This document shows positions 1 through 7,768 of a stretch of 30,122 bases of DNA, piece after piece. The notes under the pieces are model-generated. The model saw only the letters and a program-made list of their open reading frames with translations, was not told the DNA's origin and searched no databases. The position numbers and the translations under genes are program-made. The stretch is from CAZUCD01 sp964618855 (GTDB lineage Bacteria > Sumerlaeota > Sumerlaeia > SLMS01 > JANRJK01): contig CAZUCD010000031.1 of assembly GCA_964618855.1 (NCBI GenBank), forward strand, positions 1 to 30,122, in the 5' to 3' direction. Each line of letters begins with the position of its first letter. The stretch's first letter is position 1.

Positions 1-3
1 TCC

Positions 4-2154
4 CTAAAACCTCACCCTGCCCTCCACCGCGATCCGGTTGAGGAACGACTCCAGCGGCATCGCACCCTCGTCCTTCTCGCGCTGGCGGACGGCGACGGCG
101 CGGTTCTGCGCCTCCTGTTCGCCGACGACGAGCATGTAGGGCACGCGTGCGATGCGGGCGAGGCGCACCTTCGCGCCGATCTTCTCGTTGCCGATGTCCA
201 GCGTCGCGCGCACGCCCGCCGCACGCAGCGCCGCGAGCACTTCCTTCCCCCACGCCTCCGACTTCTCGCTGATCGTCAGCACGCGCACCTGCTCCGGCGC
301 GAGCCACACCGGGAACCAGCCCGCGAAGTGCTCGATGAGCACCCCGAGGAATCGCTCGAATGAACCAAACAGTGCCCGGTGGACCACGATGGGGCACTTC
401 TCCGTGTTGTCACGGTCCACGTAGGAGAGCTCGAACCGCTGCGGGAGCTGGTAGTCGAGCTGAATGGTGGTGGTCTGCCACTCGCGCTTGAGCGCGTCCT
501 TCACGACGAAGTCGATCTTCGGCCCGTAGAACGCCCCGTCCCCCTCGTTCACCTGGTACTCCATGCCGTTGTTGCGCAGGGAGCGCTCGAGTGCGCTCTC
601 CGCCGCGTCCCACTGCTCCTTGGTGCCGAGGTGGTTCGCCGGGCGTGTGGAGAGGTAGATCTTCGAGAACTCGAGGCCGAGCGGGGCATACACGCGGCGG
701 GTCAGCGCGAGCAGGTCGGTGATCTCGCCCTCGATGTGGTCGGGGGTGAGGAAGATGTGGCCGTCGTCCTGGCAGAACTGGCGGACGCGGGTCAGGCCAG
801 ACAGGGTGCCGCTCGCCTCGTTGCGGTGCAGGACACCCTGGTCGGCGATGCGCAGGGGCAGCTCCCGGTAGCTGCGCTTCTCCGACCGGAAGATGAGCAT
901 GTGCGAGGGGCAGTTCATCGGCTTGAGGGCGTAGATTTCCCCCTCGTGGTGGGCGAGTTCGGTGAACTCGCCAGGCTTGGGCTCGAAGAGCGGGTAGTGG
1001 CGTTCGGCGATGACGCGTGACTTCAGCAGGGCTGAGAGGCGTTCACCCGCGCCGCTCGCGGCTGCAACCTTCGGCTCGATCTGCTTCCACTCGTGCTCGT
1101 TCTGCCGCGCCTCCATCTCGAGCTGCTTCGCCTTCTCGGCGATCTCCTCGGGGGTGAGCGAGTGCGCCTCGCGGCCCGGCACGATGAACATGTTCTCGCG
1201 GAACTTCGCCCAGTGCCCGGAGGTCTCGAACAGGTCCTTGCGGAACAGCATCGGGGTGAAGACCTCGTCGTACCCCGCCTCGACCCACAGGTCGGACATC
1301 ATGTTGCTGAGGGTGCGGTAGAGGGTCTTGCCCTTCGGCAGCCAGAAGGTCTCTCCCGGGGCCCAGTCGTGGTGGAAGAAGAGGCCCATTTCCTTGCCGA
1401 CGCGGCGATGGTCGCGCGCCTTCGCCTCCTCAAGAACCTTCATGTGCGCGTCAAGGTCCTCCTTGTTGGCGAAGGCGGTGCCCTTCATGCGGCAGAGCTG
1501 GTCGCTCTTGGCGTCCCCCTTCCAGTAGGAGCCCGAGACCGCCATGAGCGCGAACGCCTTCAGCGCGCCAGTCGCCGGAACGTGCGGGCCGCGGCACAGG
1601 TCGGTGAACTCGCCCTGGTCATAGACGGAGATGGTCGCGTCCTCGGGCAGCCGGGAGATGATGTCGAGCTTGTACTTCTCCCGGCGTTCGGTGAAGAGCG
1701 CAATGGCCTCGTCGCGGCATATCTCGCGTCGGCGGACCGGCAGGTTCTCCTTCGCAATCCTCTTCATCTCCGCCTCGATGGCGGGGAAATCCTCGGGGGT
1801 GAACGCCGGCTCGGTTTTGATGTCGTACCAGAACCCCTCCTCGGTGGGGGGACCGTCCTCGAGCATGGCGTTGGGGCGCAGGCGCTTGACGGCTTGTGCC
1901 ATGAGGTGCGCGGTGGAGTGGCGCAGCAACCCGAGCGCATCGGGCGAGGACGCGGTGACTATCTCGATGCGCGCGTCGGACCGGACGGGGGTTGAGAGGT
2001 CCCTCAGGACGCCGTCCACCTTGAAGGCAAGGGCAGCGCGCGCGAGGCCGGCGCCGATGCTGGCGGCGATCTCCGCGCCCGTCACGGGGCCGGGGTACTC
2101 GCGGCGGCTGCCGTCGGGAAGGGTGATGGTGATGGGGGAAACGGCGGCGGACAT
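4..2154 (-). CDS. thrS: Threonyl-tRNA synthetase with catalytic-domain insertion
   Basis: Charges tRNA-Thr with threonine in the cytoplasm (class II synthetase). From the chosen start (716 aa) the order is: TGS domain at about 5-65; editing domain with the HxxxH pair (His79, His83) and the CRGPH element (Cys187, His191); catalytic core; C-terminal anticodon-binding domain from about 620. The expected zinc ligands are visible as Cys415 (MNCPSH), His466 (DDGH) and His592 (VVHRALFGS). Between FRENMF (about 318-323) and EIYALKPMNCP (from about 406) lie some 80 residues where E. coli-type enzymes have about 10, so the protein is longer than the usual ~640. The frame opens further at a TTG (2196), but the ATG at 2154 has GGAG seven bases upstream and begins just before the TGS domain. 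It is the last gene of a minus-strand run and has its own leader downstream of a terminator. Confidence 0.97.
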   Translation of the reverse strand: MSAAVSPITITLPDGSRREYPGPVTGAEIAASIGAGLARAALAFKVDGVLRDLSTPVRSDARIEIVTASSPDALGLLRHSTAHLMAQAVKRLRPNAMLEDGPPTEEGFWYDIKTEPAFTPEDFPAIEAEMKRIAKENLPVRRREICRDEAIALFTERREKYKLDIISRLPEDATISVYDQGEFTDLCRGPHVPATGALKAFALMAVSGSYWKGDAKSDQLCRMKGTAFANKEDLDAHMKVLEEAKARDHRRVGKEMGLFFHHDWAPGETFWLPKGKTLYRTLSNMMSDLWVEAGYDEVFTPMLFRKDLFETSGHWAKFRENMFIVPGREAHSLTPEEIAEKAKQLEMEARQNEHEWKQIEPKVAAASGAGERLSALLKSRVIAERHYPLFEPKPGEFTELAHHEGEIYALKPMNCPSHMLIFRSEKRSYRELPLRIADQGVLHRNEASGTLSGLTRVRQFCQDDGHIFLTPDHIEGEITDLLALTRRVYAPLGLEFSKIYLSTRPANHLGTKEQWDAAESALERSLRNNGMEYQVNEGDGAFYGPKIDFVVKDALKREWQTTTIQLDYQLPQRFELSYVDRDNTEKCPIVVHRALFGSFERFLGVLIEHFAGWFPVWLAPEQVRVLTISEKSEAWGKEVLAALRAAGVRATLDIGNEKIGAKVRLARIARVPYMLVVGEQEAQNRAVAVRQREKDEGAMPLESFLNRIAVEGRVRF

Positions 2155-2186
2155 CGGGGGCTCCGGGGAAGGGAAGTCGGAATGTG

Positions 2187-2226
2187 GAAAGGTCAAAAGG
2201 TCAAAAAGTCGAAAGGTCGAGTGGTC
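2187..2226. repeat. Row of five 8-base repeats in the thrS leader
   Basis: Five consecutive octamers on the + strand: GAAAGGTC, AAAAGGTC, AAAAAGTC, GAAAGGTC, GAGTGGTC. On the thrS-sense strand each reads as GAC followed by a pyrimidine-rich half. The same 8-base register continues in degenerate form on both sides, to about 2171 and 2234. It lies between the thrS start codon and the terminator of the upstream response-regulator gene, so it should be in the thrS promoter or untranslated leader. No function is known to me. Confidence 0.8.
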
Positions 2227-2283
2227 GGAAGTTGGGGGTGGAAGGTGGATTGCTTGGATCTAAGGCGCGAACCACGATCCACG

Positions 2284-2312
2284 AAAAAAACGCCGGCCCG
2301 CTAGGACCGGCG
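2284..2312 (-). terminator. Intrinsic terminator of the response-regulator gene
   Basis: Read on the minus strand, a hairpin with arms CGCCGG (2312-2307) and CCGGCG (2296-2291) and a 10-base loop is followed directly by seven T (2290-2284). It begins about 30 bases after the stop codon of the response regulator. It separates that gene from thrS, so thrS probably has its own promoter between 2155 and 2283. Confidence 0.8.
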
Positions 2313-2341
2313 CCGGGGCGCTGCCAGTCCCGCGGGCCAAG

Positions 2342-2740
2342 CTACGACGTGGACGTTAGGCGCTGGGACTCGCCGAGGGCAAAGGCGACCTTGTTGAGGA
2401 GCTCGCCGCAATCAAAGGGCTTCACGATGTAGTAGGTGGTGCCCTTGTCGAGCGCCTCCCGCATCTTCGCCTTGTCGGAAATGCCGGTCAGGAACACCAC
2501 CGGGATGGTCGCCGTGCGCGGGTTCTTGCGCACCTCCTCCAGGACCTCGATCCCGTCCATGTCGGGCATCATCAGGTCGAGGATGATGAGGTCGGGCTTG
2601 TCCTGATCGACGGACATGAGCGCCTCGGGGCCGTTGGACGCGGTGACCACGTCGTACTCGTCCCGGAGCGCGGTGCGGAGGATCAGGAGGATGTCGTTCT
2701 CGTCATCGACGGCGAGGACGCGCGGCTTGTTGGTGCTCAT
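2342..2740 (-). CDS. Single-domain response regulator (CheY-like receiver)
   Basis: A stand-alone receiver domain of 132 aa with no output domain. All the expected residues are present: acidic pair Asp12/Asp13, phospho-acceptor Asp55 in the LILDLMMPDMDG block, the switch Thr85 and the invariant Lys107 (VKPF). It should be phosphorylated by a histidine kinase and act through protein contacts. No histidine kinase lies in this window, so the partner is encoded elsewhere. The gene is monocistronic or the last of a run: 93 bases separate it from the upstream secreted-protein gene, and an intrinsic terminator follows. Its pathway cannot be told from the sequence. Confidence 0.93.
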   Translation of the reverse strand: MSTNKPRVLAVDDENDILLILRTALRDEYDVVTASNGPEALMSVDQDKPDLIILDLMMPDMDGIEVLEEVRKNPRTATIPVVFLTGISDKAKMREALDKGTTYYIVKPFDCGELLNKVAFALGESQRLTSTS

Positions 2741-2803
2741 CGTTCGTGCTTCGGTGTGCTCGGAGTCTGGCGACGGCTGGGGCTACTCTCCCGCGAATAC
2801 TCC

Positions 2804-2821
2804 CCCGGTCAACCGGGTTTT
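2804..2821 (+). terminator. Hairpin followed by T run, facing the + strand
   Basis: Arms CCCGGT (2804-2809) and ACCGGG (2812-2817) are followed on the + strand by TTTT and then CGTTT. In that orientation it looks like a small intrinsic terminator, yet the genes on both sides are on the minus strand. On the minus strand the hairpin has A bases before it and no T run after it. It may stop antisense transcription, or simply form at the 3' end of the 607-aa gene whose stop codon lies 17 bases from it. Confidence 0.35.
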
Positions 2822-2833
2822 CGTTTCGGCGGA

Positions 2834-4657
2834 TCACTTCATCAGGAAGAGGTACTCGCGCGTGACGCCCTCAGGGGTGAAGGTCCCCGACTCGTGGTAC
2901 ACGCCCAGGGTGCGGACAAGGTCCACCGAGGCGGCGAGCATCTCGCGGTCCGATGGCTTCATCGATCCCCCACCCGCCATCCCGATGATCGACCCCATCA
3001 GGTCCGCACCTCCGCGCAGGTTGATGGACATTGCCTGCTGGCGGTTCGGGGAGAGCAGCTTGTCGGCGGCCTTCATCTGCGCGGACTCGAACAGCGCGGC
3101 GGGGGAGGCGCCCTTGCGCGCAAGCGCCGCAACGACGCCGTCCTTCTTCAGGCCGAGAACGTACATCCCGTCCTTCGTGATCGCCCAGGTGGGGGAGAAC
3201 TGGGAGGCGGGGGGGAAGATGTTGGTCAGGTCCACGGTCGTCAGTGTTGCGTCGTCCTTCTTCTCCGTCGTGAACAGACCCTTGGCGGCCTCCCCCTTCT
3301 TGGAGGGGTCGCTGCCCGGCGCGACGAACATCTCCGCCTGCTTCGTCAACTCGGTTTCGAGCTGCTTCATGACGGTTTCCATGCGGCTGGCGTCCGCCAG
3401 CGTGGAAATGAAAAGGGCGTCGGCGTCGAACGTGGGCGTTCCGGAAATCGCGTTCGCCGTCATCGTGAAGCTGTTCAGGCTGAGGGCAATGTCGCCACCA
3501 AGCGAGGAGAGGAAGTCGTTCTCCAGCGAAAACCCAAGGGCGGTGTTCACCCCCTCGACACCGGACTGGAACTGCTGGTCGGAGACGAGCCCGCCGGATT
3601 GCTGGACCAGCGTGTCGCGCAGTCCGTAGAGCGCCGAGATGCCGTCGAAGTTGTTGGCAAACTGCACGACTAGGGCGTCGGGTGGCAGGAGAGCGGCGGC
3701 CTTGAAGCCAGAGGCCTCACCGCGGGTCGCCGCCGTCGTCGCGGTCTCGAAGGGGGTCAATTCCGACGGCGCCGTGAACTGGGTCAGTTTGATGTAGTCC
3801 GGGCGCACCTCCGCGAGAATCCCCATGTGCCGTGGAGGGAGGTTCGCGGGCACCATGGTGCCCGCGTCGGTAACGGTCGCCGCCAGCTTCGCCAGGGCGC
3901 TCGCGTCCCCGTACATCCACATCTGGCCGGGGAGCGGATCGAGCGCGACCGAGGAGCGGCGGTAGGCATCCGACTCGAAGAGGGGCACGGTGGCCTTGCC
4001 GTCTAGCGCGGCCCACGCTCCCTCGTCGTCCGACGCGACGATCAACACGGACTCGACGACCGCGAGCGAGAGCTTCAGGCCGCGCAGCGAATAGACAACC
4101 TGCTCCTCCTGCTTGCTCTCGGAAATCGAGTCGGCGCGTTCGCCGAAGGCCAGGCCCGAGGAGTTCTTGGCTTCCTTGAGGAGGAGCTCGAGGGTGCGCT
4201 GTGCCTGCCCGGCGTCGCCCATGCGCGCCAGCATCACCGTGTAGGGCCGCTTTCCGGCCTCGCTGCTCTCCGCGATGTAGATGTCGATGCCGCGCACGGC
4301 CTCCTGGAACACGGCGGGGGCGGTCATCGAATAGCCCACAAAGTCCTCGATCGCCGCCCTGTCGGCATTGAACGTGGACCAGGCGGCCCCGTGGTCGAAC
4401 AGCGCGCCATTGACCAGCTTCTGGAGCGGACCGTAGGCGGGGGAGGCCGACAGGGAGGTCCACAGTCCCGCCGGGTCGGTGATGGAGACGACCGCCACGG
4501 CGCGCGCCGGGATTCGGCCGGGGACCGCCAGGTCCCGCGCGGCCGCGGTCGCCAGCGGAAACATGCTCGCGGCCGCGAGGAGCGCCAGTGCCCTGCCGCG
4601 AAGCGGACCCCTCCCCCGTCCAATTGTGCCGTTCGACTTTCGAGACATGAAGGGCAT
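2834..4657 (-). CDS. Secreted protein of unknown function, DUF3352-like
   Basis: A 607-aa protein with an N-terminal signal sequence: a basic stretch up to about residue 23 (RGRGPLRGR), a hydrophobic core LALLAAASMFPLA and an Ala-rich cleavage region near 38-42. The rest is soluble, Ala/Leu-rich and without a catalytic motif I recognise. It starts with a segment on promoting VVSITDPAGLWTSL-type strands and has later blocks such as ALFISTLADASRMETVMKQL, reminiscent of DUF3352 proteins, which are widespread and uncharacterised. The family assignment is by general resemblance only. The first ATG (4657) has GGAG eight bases upstream; a second ATG lies at 4648. It is 105 bases after the AhpD-like gene and before the response regulator, all on the same strand. 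Probably periplasmic. Confidence 0.7.
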   Translation of the reverse strand: MPFMSRKSNGTIGRGRGPLRGRALALLAAASMFPLATAAARDLAVPGRIPARAVAVVSITDPAGLWTSLSASPAYGPLQKLVNGALFDHGAAWSTFNADRAAIEDFVGYSMTAPAVFQEAVRGIDIYIAESSEAGKRPYTVMLARMGDAGQAQRTLELLLKEAKNSSGLAFGERADSISESKQEEQVVYSLRGLKLSLAVVESVLIVASDDEGAWAALDGKATVPLFESDAYRRSSVALDPLPGQMWMYGDASALAKLAATVTDAGTMVPANLPPRHMGILAEVRPDYIKLTQFTAPSELTPFETATTAATRGEASGFKAAALLPPDALVVQFANNFDGISALYGLRDTLVQQSGGLVSDQQFQSGVEGVNTALGFSLENDFLSSLGGDIALSLNSFTMTANAISGTPTFDADALFISTLADASRMETVMKQLETELTKQAEMFVAPGSDPSKKGEAAKGLFTTEKKDDATLTTVDLTNIFPPASQFSPTWAITKDGMYVLGLKKDGVVAALARKGASPAALFESAQMKAADKLLSPNRQQAMSINLRGGADLMGSIIGMAGGGSMKPSDREMLAASVDLVRTLGVYHESGTFTPEGVTREYLFLMK

Positions 4658-4762
4658 GAGCCGCGCTCCACGGGGATTCCCTCCCGGGCTGCACTCCTGC
4701 GCCCGGAAAGGTTCAGTCCATCGGATGGATCAAGGCTCCCGGCCCCGGTGGGGCGCAAGGAC

Positions 4763-5134
4763 TTAGCCCGAAGTCCCGCCAGCTCCGCCGACCTCGGCAT
4801 TCAACTCGTCCAGCAGCGCCACGGCGCGCCTCAGGTGCGGGATCACGATCGACCCCCCGACGACGAGTCCGATCCCGAGCACCTCCCAGATCTCCTCATT
4901 CGTCGCGCCCACCTCCCGGCAACGGATCACGTGGTAGGCGATGCAGTCGTCGCACCTCAGCACCAGCGACGCGGAAAGCCCCGCCAGCTCCTTGGTCTTC
5001 TCCTCGAGCGCTCCCGCCTTGTATGCTTGCCCATCGAGGGCGAAGAACCTGTTCACGACGAGGTCCTTCTGCCCCAGGATCCGCGCGTTCATCCTCTCGC
5101 GGAACTCACGAAACTCGGCCAGTCGTTTGGACAT
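4763..5134 (-). CDS. Carboxymuconolactone decarboxylase / AhpD-like protein
   Basis: A small all-helical protein (123 aa from this start) with the CMD-family redox signature: CDDC followed by IAYH, that is a CxxC pair with a downstream His, as in AhpD-type alkylhydroperoxidases. The flanking helix pattern (ELAGLSASLVLRC before it, VGATNEEIWEVLGI after it) fits the family. The CxxC suggests a thiol peroxidase or disulfide role rather than true decarboxylation; the substrate is unknown. An open frame reaches 5326 but overlaps the upstream gene, so the real start is the ATG at 5134 or 5140 (MGMSKR). AAAGGG lies 9 or 3 bases upstream respectively, which favours 5134. It follows the PLP enzyme by 14 bases and is very likely in the same operon. 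Confidence 0.88.
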   Translation of the reverse strand: MSKRLAEFREFRERMNARILGQKDLVVNRFFALDGQAYKAGALEEKTKELAGLSASLVLRCDDCIAYHVIRCREVGATNEEIWEVLGIGLVVGGSIVIPHLRRAVALLDELNAEVGGAGGTSG

Positions 5135-5148
5135 GCCCATCGGCCCTT

Positions 5149-6390
5149 TCAGTTGGCGTGCGCTGCCTGCAGGATGCCCGTCGCGCGGAGCGCAGCCTCG
5201 AGCTGCGACCAGCGCTGTTCCAGCGACCCCGTGATCCCGACGCTCATGCGGAGGAGCCCCGGCGCGATCCCTGCCTCGACCAGCTTCTCCGCGGGCAGTT
5301 CGCTCGAGGTAGTCGCCGCCGAGCACGACATGAGCGTGTCGAAGTACCCGAGGCTGACCGCCATGTAGCCGAAGCGCTGCTCATTCTGGAGGCATTCCAT
5401 CAGGGCCTCGGCGCGCTCGCGCGTGCCCAGGTCCAGCGTCAGGATGCCCCCCATGCCGTAGCCATCGTTCGCAAGCCCGACAAACAGCGCATGGTCGCGG
5501 TGCGAAGGGAGCCCGGGATGGCAGACGTCTAGTCCCAGGTCCGCCAGGCGCTCGGCGAAGGCCAAGGCGCGGCGGCCGTGCTCCGCCATGCGCAGCCCGA
5601 GGTGCGGAAGCCGCGTGCTGATCGCGAACGCCACCTGTGGGTCCATCGTCGGGCCGAGCAGCATCAGCGTCCCCGTGTGCAGGTCCATCATCGACTTGAT
5701 GAAGTCCGTCCTCCCCACGACGGCTCCGGCGATGATGTCGCTCGCGCCGTTCATGAACTTCGTCAGGCTGTGGACCACGACGTCCGCCCCCAGCCGGATG
5801 GGCGAGAGGATCATCGGCGCGAAAGTGTTGTCGACGATCAGCACGGCCCCGCGTGCGTGCGCAATCCGCGCAAGCGCCGGGATGTCCGCGATCCGGAGCG
5901 TCGGGTTGCTCATGCTCTCGACGTACAGGACCCTCGTCCGCGCAGTGAACGCGGACTCCACGGCGGCGAGGTCGCTCGAGTCCACGAACGTCGTTCGGAT
6001 GCCGTTCTTCAGGGGGAGGAAGTCGTTCATCAGCGCGTAGGTTCCGCCATAGAGCGCCGTGCCCGCGACGATGTGGTCCCCGTGGCCGCACACCTGGAGG
6101 ATGGCGCTCGAGATGGCCGCCATGCCGCTGGACGCGCAGTAGCCGCTCTCCGCCCCCTCGAGCGCCGCGATCTCGCGCCCCAGCACGTACACCGTGGGGT
6201 TGAAGTGGCGACCGTAGAGGTAGCACCCCCCCGTGTCCGGGCCAAGGTGTCCGCTGAAGATCTCCGGCATCGTCCCCGCCTTCATCACGGTGAACGTCGT
6301 GCTCGCCTCGATCGACAGGTTGACGCCGCCATGCTCGCCGAACTCGTGGCGCATCTGCGCCATGGACTCGGCCGGGTCGAATCGGGACAT
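5149..6390 (-). CDS. PLP-dependent Cys/Met metabolism enzyme (cystathionine gamma-synthase / methionine gamma-lyase family)
   Basis: A 413-aa fold-type I PLP enzyme. Visible landmarks are YGRHFNPT (60-67, phosphate and partner-subunit contacts), the phosphate-binding ASSGMAA (86-92), Tyr114 for ring stacking, Asp187 (IVDNTF), the Schiff-base Lys211 in HSLTKFMNGASD, and a C-terminal LRMSVGI with the carboxylate-binding Arg. These place it in the trans-sulfuration family. Which reaction it runs (cystathionine synthesis, cystathionine cleavage or methionine/homocysteine gamma-elimination) cannot be decided from the motifs. The frame extends upstream to 6777 but that part overlaps the permease gene; the ATG at 6390 has GGAG eight bases upstream and gives the normal family length. 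It lies between the permease and the AhpD-like gene, same strand. Confidence 0.93.
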   Translation of the reverse strand: MSRFDPAESMAQMRHEFGEHGGVNLSIEASTTFTVMKAGTMPEIFSGHLGPDTGGCYLYGRHFNPTVYVLGREIAALEGAESGYCASSGMAAISSAILQVCGHGDHIVAGTALYGGTYALMNDFLPLKNGIRTTFVDSSDLAAVESAFTARTRVLYVESMSNPTLRIADIPALARIAHARGAVLIVDNTFAPMILSPIRLGADVVVHSLTKFMNGASDIIAGAVVGRTDFIKSMMDLHTGTLMLLGPTMDPQVAFAISTRLPHLGLRMAEHGRRALAFAERLADLGLDVCHPGLPSHRDHALFVGLANDGYGMGGILTLDLGTRERAEALMECLQNEQRFGYMAVSLGYFDTLMSCSAATTSSELPAEKLVEAGIAPGLLRMSVGITGSLEQRWSQLEAALRATGILQAAHAN

Positions 6391-6484
6391 GGGAGGTACT
6401 CCGATGGTCTGGTAGCGTCGGGGGGCGTGCCGGCCGACCACGGAGGTTAGCGCGCGGGCGTGCCGCATCGTCCAGCGGAATAGT

Positions 6485-6500
6485 GCCACGGAGCCGTGGC
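6485..6500. other. Short perfect inverted repeat after the permease gene
   Basis: GCCACGG and CCGTGGC are separated by two bases, four bases past the permease stop codon. There is no T run on either side, so if it terminates or attenuates transcription it is not a classical intrinsic terminator. It could protect a 3' end, leaving the PLP gene in the same transcript. Confidence 0.3.
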
Positions 6501-6503
6501 GGC

Positions 6504-7646
6504 TCAACCCGGGCCGCGGCCCTCGACCGTCGCAGGCTGATCCGCGTGCGCATGGCAGCAGGAGCACCCACCGGCTGAGGCGGCGTGTGCCGGTTCGGCC
6601 TTTCCAGCGGCGGGAGCGACCCGCGCAAGCAGCCATTTCGCCGTGAACGCGCACAGAAACACCGCCAGGCCTATCCCGGCGATGATGGCCGCCGGACCAT
6701 GCACGGACGCCTCCGTCCCCGCGCCCTCGACCCCGCGCATGACCCCAACGGGAAGCTGCCAGGTTTCGGCAACCCAATCGAGGCCGAGGCCCATCGCGAT
6801 GGCGCAGCCGATGATCGTGCAGAGATAGGCGACCAATCCGCGCGTCCCGAGCAGGCTGCGCACAGCGGCCATCGATGCCAGGCTGGTCGCAGGCCCGGCG
6901 AGCAGCAACACCAACGCCGTGCCGGGGGACATTCCCCGCGCGATCAGCGCCGCGGCCAACGGCGTCGATGAGGACGCGCAGATGTACGAGGCCGCCCCCA
7001 CCAGCGCCACGACAACCATGCCGCCGATGCCGCCCCCAAGGAAGCGCGCAAGGAAGTCCTCCGGCATCAGCCCCATCACCACGCCCGTTGCCAGCAGTCC
7101 GAACATGTACAGGTGGGCCATCTCACCGAGCAACTCAACGAATGCATAGCGCTGGCCGGCGATGAGCCGTTCCCCCAACGGTGCTGCGGGCAGCGTCGGG
7201 AAACTTGCCGTCGGCCGCCCTGCTGGCGCGGCTCCAACGGGAACGAGGATCTGCGCCAGGCCCGTCGCGCTGGCAGTGAAAAATGCCCCGACGACCCGCG
7301 CGCACGCCATCCATGGGTTCATCACGCCGATCGTCAGGAGGATCGAGTCCACGCCCGTCTCCGGCGTCGATACGAGGAACGCCCCGGTGGCCGCGCGGCT
7401 CGCCCCCGCCCGCCGCAACTGCGCCGCCACCGGCAGCACCGAGCAGGAGCACAGCGGCAGCGGAACTCCAGCGAGCGCCGCAACGAACACCGAGGAAGGC
7501 GACTCGTCAGCGAGCCATCGCCTGAGCCGCGTGGGATCCAGCAGTGCCTTGATCAATCCGGCAAAGACCGTTCCGAGCACGATGAAGGGCGCGGCCTCCA
7601 CCGTGGCGTCCCACGCCGCATGCAGGATGCGCGAAAGGGTCTCCAT
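6504..7646 (-). CDS. SO_0444-like metal efflux permease (UPF0718/DUF318 family)
   Basis: A 380-aa multi-pass inner-membrane protein. The family marks are the PLCSCSVLP block (Cys66, Cys68), STPETGVDS (93-101), a second inverted-repeat block with YICASSSTPLAAALI, and a Cys/His-rich cytoplasmic tail GGCSCCHAH at 359-367. Related permeases (SO_0444 Cu/Zn efflux, YraQ, ArsP) export metals or metalloids; the cysteine tail suggests a soft metal. The exact substrate is inferred, not shown. The ATG at 7646 begins at the first conserved amphipathic helix. An upstream ATG (7703) with GAGG nine bases before it would add 19 residues and cannot be excluded. It is probably the first gene of an operon with the PLP enzyme and the AhpD-like protein, diverging from the FN3 gene. 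Confidence 0.88.
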   Translation of the reverse strand: METLSRILHAAWDATVEAAPFIVLGTVFAGLIKALLDPTRLRRWLADESPSSVFVAALAGVPLPLCSCSVLPVAAQLRRAGASRAATGAFLVSTPETGVDSILLTIGVMNPWMACARVVGAFFTASATGLAQILVPVGAAPAGRPTASFPTLPAAPLGERLIAGQRYAFVELLGEMAHLYMFGLLATGVVMGLMPEDFLARFLGGGIGGMVVVALVGAASYICASSSTPLAAALIARGMSPGTALVLLLAGPATSLASMAAVRSLLGTRGLVAYLCTIIGCAIAMGLGLDWVAETWQLPVGVMRGVEGAGTEASVHGPAAIIAGIGLAVFLCAFTAKWLLARVAPAAGKAEPAHAASAGGCSCCHAHADQPATVEGRGPG

Positions 7647-7709
7647 GCCCTCAGTGTCTGCGAGCGCGCCGTTCGTGGCAATCGCGACCCGCCCCGGTCC
7701 CATTTCGCG

Positions 7710-7738
7710 TTGCCTCGCGCGCGCACGCGTCCGCTAAT
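7710..7738 (+). promoter_or_regulatory. Candidate sigma-70-type promoter for the FN3 gene
   Basis: TTGCCT (7710-7715, four of six -35 bases) and GCTAAT (7733-7738, four of six -10 bases) are separated by 17 bases. Transcription would start near 7745, leaving a leader of about 24 bases before the ATG at 7769. It lies in the divergent gap between the permease and this gene. Judged by eye only; sigma consensus in this organism is unknown. Confidence 0.4.
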
Positions 7739-7768
7739 CTCAATCCAACAAACCACCGGAAAGACAAG

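Noticed and set aside
379..1995. Long plus-strand open frames opposite thrS
   Set aside because: They lie wholly inside a well-supported synthetase gene, have no recognisable protein features and are typical antisense frames in GC-rich DNA.
6391..6777. N-terminal extension of the PLP enzyme
   Set aside because: It overlaps the permease gene, is Arg/Gly-rich and is not part of the family; the ATG at 6390 has a good ribosome binding site.
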